From positions 1 through 11,061 of the forward strand of contig JBBIRT010000109.1 in assembly GCA_037441725.1 (NCBI GenBank): DNA of 11,061 nucleotides, given 5' to 3'. This document shows, in pieces, positions 7,516 to 11,061 of this stretch. The stretch is from JBBIRT01 sp037441725. GTDB lineage: Bacteria; Desulfobacterota; BSN033; UBA1163. Within the stretch, counting starts at the first letter, position 1. The number at the start of each line of letters is the position of its first letter. Both the position numbers and the translations under genes were made by a program. The notes under the pieces were generated by a model. It searched no databases, had not been told where the DNA came from, and worked only from the letters and a program-made list of their open reading frames with translations.

Positions 7516-8469
7516 CTATCCCCTCTCCCCTCCTCCCTTCAATCCCATCTCGTCAGGGCATCCCTTTAGATGCCACCCCAGAAGGTAGGCAATCATTAAA
7601 AATCTTCTCTTCAATTTTGGGAGATGAAAGAAAGTAAAAAGGGTCACCATCCCTATTAAACCAAACTCACCGATCAATCTCATCACCAAACCGACAAGAA
7701 GGATTAGCCATTGCCAAAATCCTTTATTCTTCTTAAAAAAATGGTAGCGAGAACGGAAATACTCAACCTTTGCTCGCTTCCTCTCTTGCTCAACACTCTT
7801 TCCCTGATAATGGATGACTTTGGCCTGGGGGATATGGTAGACCCTCCATCCCGATTTCTTCATTTGGTAACACCAATCTGTCTCCTCAAGAAAAAGGAAG
7901 TAATCTTCATCTAATGGCCCAACCTGCTCAATGGCCTCCCTCCTTACGATCATACAGGCTCCAATGACCGAATCCACTTCAATGGGGTCAAGATAATTCC
8001 TCTCCTTTCCAGGAAACTTATCTGGGAAGAGCCACCTCAAAAGACTTTTGTTGAGAAGTTCAGTAGCCAAGGATGGAAAATTAGCGACAGAATTCTGCTT
8101 TGAACCATCTGAATTGAAGAGCTGGGCTCCCCCTATCCCCACGTCTAAATGGGTTTCCATAAAGGAGCACAACTCCTCGATCGCCCTATCCCTTATGTGA
8201 GTATCAGGATTGAGAAGAAGGAGATACCTCCCCGAAGCCTTTTGGACCCCTTGATTGACCGCCCTTGCAAAACCTAAATTCTTCTCATTTTCGATCAGAT
8301 GAACTGAAGGGAATCTTTTTCGGACCTCTTCCACGCTTCCATCGGAGGACCCATTATCGATGACAAAAATTTCGAATTCCATCTCATTTAAATTGTTATA
8401 GATGGATTCTAAAGATTGAAGAAGTAAGCTTTTGGTATTCCAATTGACTATTAAAATGGAGATTAAAAT
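7516..8469 (-). CDS. Family 2 glycosyltransferase, upstream paralogue; probable ATT start
   Basis: Inverting GT-A glycosyltransferase, same subgroup as its downstream neighbour. From the first ATG (8382) only 288 residues starting MEFEIFVIDNGSSDGS would be made, lacking the first strand of the fold. The in-frame codons upstream restore it: ILISILIVNWNT (8469-8434), then SLLLQSLESIYNNLNE up to the ATG. No ATG, GTG or TTG lies between the in-frame TGA (8481-8479) and 8382. A Shine-Dalgarno AGGAAGTGAGGT (8487-8476) stands 6 bases before ATT (8469-8467), so the probable start is ATT, giving 317 residues; the paralogue starts at the matching place with TTG. Later motifs are LLLNPDT, VIGACMIVRR and FLFLEETDWCYQMK (acidic catalytic segment), then a hydrophobic C-terminal segment (WLILLVGLVMRLIGEFG). 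The gene may instead have lost its ATG by one substitution and be failing. The stop is TAG at 7518-7516. Confidence 0.8.
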   Translation of the reverse strand: MLISILIVNWNTKSLLLQSLESIYNNLNEMEFEIFVIDNGSSDGSVEEVRKRFPSVHLIENEKNLGFARAVNQGVQKASGRYLLLLNPDTHIRDRAIEELCSFMETHLDVGIGGAQLFNSDGSKQNSVANFPSLATELLNKSLLRWLFPDKFPGKERNYLDPIEVDSVIGACMIVRREAIEQVGPLDEDYFLFLEETDWCYQMKKSGWRVYHIPQAKVIHYQGKSVEQERKRAKVEYFRSRYHFFKKNKGFWQWLILLVGLVMRLIGEFGLIGMVTLFTFFHLPKLKRRFLMIAYLLGWHLKGCPDEMGLKGGGERG

Positions 8470-8475
8470 TTTTAA

Positions 8476-8487
8476 ACCTCACTTCCT
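8476..8487 (-). promoter_or_regulatory. Shine-Dalgarno that supports an ATT start for the GT2 gene
   Basis: Read on the minus strand this is AGGAAGTGAGGT, ending 6 bases before the ATT at 8469-8467. The nearest ATG in that frame lies 87 bases further on and would remove the first strand of the glycosyltransferase fold. The site therefore decides in favour of initiation at or beside the ATT. The complementarity to the 16S tail and the spacing are seen; initiation at ATT is inferred. Confidence 0.55.
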
Positions 8488-8523
8488 ATTAAGTCTATGA
8501 CTGAAATGACACGCTTTTTTCAC

Positions 8524-9297
8524 TCACCCTGAGTTTCTCCTCTGGCCCGGTTTTTTCTCTACGACCAAGATCAATGTATTTCCTCCCATGATCAAGGAAG
8601 GAGAAAGGGTATCCTTTAAATGATATTCTTCCTTTTTCTCATTCGACCAGAAGAAGCAATACCCTCGGATCCCCCACACGATCGGGAGTAACCACCTCAT
8701 TCTCTTCTTCTCTCTATCCTTTTCTATCTGAAGGATTTTAAACCCTAAATGGTCCATTAATAGCTTCAATGTTGGAAAGGTCAAGGGGACCAGATGGAGC
8801 ATGGAAAGGTCTTCAAAACGATCCTTTCCTAATTTCTTTGGAGAGGGGATCTTAGAGAAAAGACCTGTGATGAGGAATCGCAACCTCCTCTCGATATTGA
8901 GATAATTCGGAAGGGAGAGAATGACTTTCCCTCCAGGTTTTAAAAGTCGATAGAATTCACGGATGGCATTGAAAGGATTTTCCAGATGCTCCAAACCTTC
9001 AATACAGATAATAAAATTAAAATATTCAGATGGATAGGGAAGTGTCTTATTTAGATCCCCCACTTTAAAGACCATCTCTGGAACTGAAAAATAAAAGGGA
9101 TTAATATCACAGCAGGAGACCTCAAATCCAATCCTTCTCAATCGATCGGCTAAAACCCCTGTCCCGGTCGGGACATCCAATACCCTTCCCCTCGGTTCCT
9201 TCTCCATGATCCCCACGACTTTGTCATGGATCTCCTCTCTCGATAAAGGAACAGCGCCATAGATCCATCTCTTCTCAGGGGGAGTTTCCTCAACCAA
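8524..9297 (-). CDS. Class I SAM-dependent methyltransferase (Methyltransf_11/23-like)
   Basis: A 257-residue predicted cytoplasmic methyltransferase. Motif I is VLDVPTGTG (39-47), the strand-2 acidic residue is D64 in CCDIN, D81 follows in VGDLN, the post-motif is IEGLEHL (99-105), and motif III is LLKPGGKVILSLPN (118-131). The C-terminal third is basic and partly hydrophobic (WLLPIVWGIRGYCFFW), which may bring it to the membrane. The acceptor is unknown; a sugar or lipid-linked glycan is likely from its position between glycosyltransferase genes. The start is TTG at 9297, with AGAGG (9307-9303) 5 bases upstream. The preceding methyltransferase stop TAA is only 2 bases before it, so the two are almost certainly co-translated. 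It is a different subtype from the neighbouring methyltransferase, not a recent duplicate: motif I and the C-terminal parts differ. Confidence 0.85.
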   Translation of the reverse strand: MVEETPPEKRWIYGAVPLSREEIHDKVVGIMEKEPRGRVLDVPTGTGVLADRLRRIGFEVSCCDINPFYFSVPEMVFKVGDLNKTLPYPSEYFNFIICIEGLEHLENPFNAIREFYRLLKPGGKVILSLPNYLNIERRLRFLITGLFSKIPSPKKLGKDRFEDLSMLHLVPLTFPTLKLLMDHLGFKILQIEKDREKKRMRWLLPIVWGIRGYCFFWSNEKKEEYHLKDTLSPSLIMGGNTLILVVEKKPGQRRNSG

Positions 9298-9299
9298 TG

Positions 9300-9956
9300 T
9301 TACCTCTCCTCCCTCCCTTTTCTTTCTCCCTTAGATCCATGTCGGGATGAAAACAGTCTTGGATGAAAAATCGTTCTAAGTCGGTGTATCCTACGATCTA
9401 ACTTTTTTATCATCTGATCATCGCTCCCAACGATCCTTAAGGGAGGAAGTTTCCCCCACTCTTCTGAATGGGAGGTTTTTTGAGCACACACCCAAATCCC
9501 TTTAGGTCTTTTAGAATCCCCTTCTAAGGTACAATCCAAAATTTTAAATCGGTTCAATAAAAGTTCGATCCCGTCGGGAGTAAATCGCCAATAGTCTTTT
9601 GGGGCACGATGAATCTTAAAGTGCATGACGGTCGTTAGGATAAGAAGTCCATTGGGTCGTAGAACCCGATAGATTTCATCAATGGCCTTTTGCGGGTACG
9701 GAAGGTGTTCAAGGGATTCGAGGTTTAACACCAGTCCAATACTCTCGTCTGGGATGGGTTTCATATCTGCCACATCACAGATCACATCAATACAGGGAGG
9801 ATTGAAGTCCTGTATGTCCTGTTTGATATACTTCTTTCCAGGAAAAAGAGGCTGATAAAGATTGGGTTCCCAACCAGCACAAGTATCGAGGATGGGTTCC
9901 TCGTAGGGAAAATGCTCTGTGGCCCATTTCACATAGTTGACAATGGCTTCTCTCAA
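9300..9956 (-). CDS. Class I SAM-dependent methyltransferase with DYWRFT motif
   Basis: A 218-residue methyltransferase of the type found in surface-polysaccharide loci. The nucleotide-binding region is ILDTCAGWEPN (22-32), divergent from the usual GxGxG because only one Gly (G28) is kept. It is followed by IKQDI (43-47), CDVADMKPIPDESI (59-72), LESLEHL (78-84), and VLRPNGLLIL (97-106). HRAPKDYWRFTPDG (115-128) is a signature of this subgroup; it lies close to the SAM/acceptor site in the general fold. The tail is short and strongly basic. The start is TTG at 9956 with a near-perfect AAGGAGG (9968-9962) 5 bases upstream. The TTG overlaps the TGA of the GT4-like gene as TTGA, so translation is coupled. 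The next methyltransferase follows after 2 bases. The poor glycine loop leaves some doubt about how it holds SAM. Confidence 0.83.
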   Translation of the reverse strand: MREAIVNYVKWATEHFPYEEPILDTCAGWEPNLYQPLFPGKKYIKQDIQDFNPPCIDVICDVADMKPIPDESIGLVLNLESLEHLPYPQKAIDEIYRVLRPNGLLILTTVMHFKIHRAPKDYWRFTPDGIELLLNRFKILDCTLEGDSKRPKGIWVCAQKTSHSEEWGKLPPLRIVGSDDQMIKKLDRRIHRLRTIFHPRLFSSRHGSKGERKGREER

Positions 9957-10969
9957 GGGATCCTCCTTCCCTGAGTAGATTTCTTTAAAACCTCTTCCAA
10001 AATAGAGAACAGACGAGGGGCGCAGACTTGATAAGTATATTTTTCCAGAACTTTTCGCCTTCCTTCTCGTCCCATCTCTTCACGGAGCTTAGCATTTTCA
10101 ATTAAGATAGAGAGTTTTTCTTCCCATTCCTCCGGGGTCGATGCATAAAACCCATTCACCTGATCTTTGACTAAATCTTGATTAATCCCCACTGGGGTGC
10201 AAACTACAGGAACCCCTACCCCTTGATATTGAATGATCTTCAGACCGCATTTCCCCCATGACCAAGGATCATCCATAAGGGGCATAAGTCCGATATCAAA
10301 ACTCTGAAGATCAGCAATCTCTTCTTCAGCACTCCAATTTTTTTTAATCACCCTCATCCGATCACAATCGAAAAAGATGTCACAGACAATTTTTAATTCA
10401 ACCTGAGGATATTTTTCTCCCAGCTTCTCAAAAATAGGCCTCATCTTTTCAAGATAATGGATGGAGCCATGATCACCGATCCAGCCCAAAATCACCCTTT
10501 GTGGGTGGAGGGGGTAAGTTTTTAAATGGTATCGTTCTTGATCAATCGCTGTTGGAATCACTTCAACATTTGAGTTGAAGGGGAATACCTCTCTCTTTAG
10601 AAACTCGTTGCCAGCAATGACGAAATCCGAATTTTTAATCATCTGGACGAAACGTCTTCGACGGCTTGATGAAATAGGATCCTTGGCCTTTGAGTTTCGA
10701 TACATCACGGCATCATCAAAGTCATAAACAATCCTCCTTGCCCTCTTTCTGACCAAGCTGAGCCTGGGTTGGTTGAACCTCTTTCTTTGAAGGAAGAGAA
10801 TGTCATATTGGGGAAGAGTCTGGAAAAATTGTATATTTTCTCTAATGGTTCTTGGGTAGAGATGGATGGTGGTTTCCACTCCTTTTGAATGTAAATAGGG
10901 AAGGTATTGAAGCACGCGATAGCGACTGGCAGCCACTTTCCATCCCTGAATGAGAAAAAGAACCTTCAT
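9953..10969 (-). CDS. Glycosyltransferase group 1 (GT4-like, GT-B fold)
   Basis: A 338-residue probable retaining glycosyltransferase, first gene of the operon as far as the window shows. The N-terminal half opens with VLFLIQGWKVAASRYRV (3-19) and contains VYDFDDAVMY (81-90), a hallmark of a GT4-like group in polysaccharide loci. The nucleotide-sugar half starts at VILGWIGDHGS (159-169) and contains SWGKCGLKIIQYQGVGVPVV (237-256), then TPVGIN. In classical GT4 enzymes this segment carries an acidic EX7E pair; here its counterparts read G239/K240 and Q247, as is usual for the KCGxKxxQY subgroup. The family has no membrane segment and works at the cytoplasmic face. The ATG at 10969 has GGAAAGG 4 bases upstream, and its TGA overlaps the next gene's TTG. 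The 92 bases upstream hold no clear promoter and end in heptamer repeats, so transcription may begin outside the window. Sugar specificity is unknown. Confidence 0.87.
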   Translation of the reverse strand: MKVLFLIQGWKVAASRYRVLQYLPYLHSKGVETTIHLYPRTIRENIQFFQTLPQYDILFLQRKRFNQPRLSLVRKRARRIVYDFDDAVMYRNSKAKDPISSSRRRRFVQMIKNSDFVIAGNEFLKREVFPFNSNVEVIPTAIDQERYHLKTYPLHPQRVILGWIGDHGSIHYLEKMRPIFEKLGEKYPQVELKIVCDIFFDCDRMRVIKKNWSAEEEIADLQSFDIGLMPLMDDPWSWGKCGLKIIQYQGVGVPVVCTPVGINQDLVKDQVNGFYASTPEEWEEKLSILIENAKLREEMGREGRRKVLEKYTYQVCAPRLFSILEEVLKKSTQGRRIP

Positions 10970-11033
10970 CTCACCTTTCCCATTGCTTCAAACAATGAAA
11001 TCACTCCAGAATTACAATTACGGTTACAAGGCC

Positions 11034-11061
11034 CGTTCATCGTTCATTGTTCATCGTTCAT
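11034..11061. repeat. Heptamer tandem repeat CGTTCAT, four copies, running off the window edge
   Basis: Four consecutive 7-base units are seen: CGTTCAT, CGTTCAT, TGTTCAT and CGTTCAT, with one substitution in the third. The array reaches the last base of the window, so its full length is unknown. The adjacent 11011-11026 has looser ATTAC/AATTAC/GGTTAC repetition. It is non-coding and lies upstream of the GT4-like gene; a seven-base period would not keep a reading frame. Confidence 0.8.

Noticed and set aside
10981..10997. Inverted repeat CATTG/CAATG before the GT4-like gene
   Set aside because: Five pairs with a seven-base loop are expected by chance, and no promoter elements accompany it.
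1..11061. CRISPR array, tRNA/rRNA, transposase, phage or toxin-antitoxin genes
   Set aside because: No spaced direct repeats, cloverleaf sequences, DDE-type proteins or small paired genes were seen on either strand.

Overview
The window is part of a bacterial cell-surface polysaccharide / glycoconjugate biosynthesis locus. Ten of its eleven gene-sized loci can be assigned to a family: glycosyltransferases, SAM-dependent methyltransferases, a GNAT acetyltransferase, a membrane GT39/PMT-type glycosyltransferase, an alkaline-phosphatase-superfamily phosphodiesterase, and a Wzx-type flippase that appears as two pieces. No RNA gene, insertion sequence, CRISPR array or phage gene is visible. The DNA is AT-rich (sampled lines run from about 27 to 47 % GC). 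Shine-Dalgarno sequences are strong and TTG starts are frequent. The organism is a free-living bacterium, perhaps Desulfobacterota/Nitrospirota-like, but this lineage guess rests only on gene style and is weak.

Layout from right to left, the direction of transcription of nearly everything: a GT4-like glycosyltransferase (9953-10969), two class I methyltransferases (9300-9956 and 8524-9297), two tandem paralogous GT2 glycosyltransferases (about 7516-8469 and 6538-7512), a phosphodiesterase-like protein (4902-6455), a GT39-like membrane glycosyltransferase (3318-4844), and the flippase (3321 down to 2044). The flippase is split by one in-frame TAG. Spacings are tight (TTGA stop/start overlaps, 2- and 3-base gaps) with two looser joints of 57 and 82 bases. 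This looks like one operon or two overlapping ones. A single + strand methyltransferase (1172-2047) interrupts the pattern. It converges on the flippase, with the two stop codons sharing TTAA, and diverges from a minus-strand GNAT protein (62-1129).

Inferred joint role: cytoplasmic glycosyltransferases (GT4, two GT2) build a lipid-linked glycan, methyltransferases and the acetyltransferase decorate it, the flippase would export it, and the GT39 enzyme would add a lipid-linked sugar on the outer face of the membrane. The phosphodiesterase may release or remodel a phosphate-linked group. The polymer, lipid carrier and sugars cannot be read from the sequence.

The points most worth checking are the amber codon inside the flippase, a perfect 11-bp inverted repeat whose spacer holds the first ATG of the + strand methyltransferase, a GT2 gene that has lost a canonical start codon but keeps a well-placed Shine-Dalgarno before an ATT, and a heptamer tandem repeat at the right edge. 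I see no evidence of a wholly new system. The window is mainly a mosaic surface-glycan locus with signs of decay or unusual decoding.
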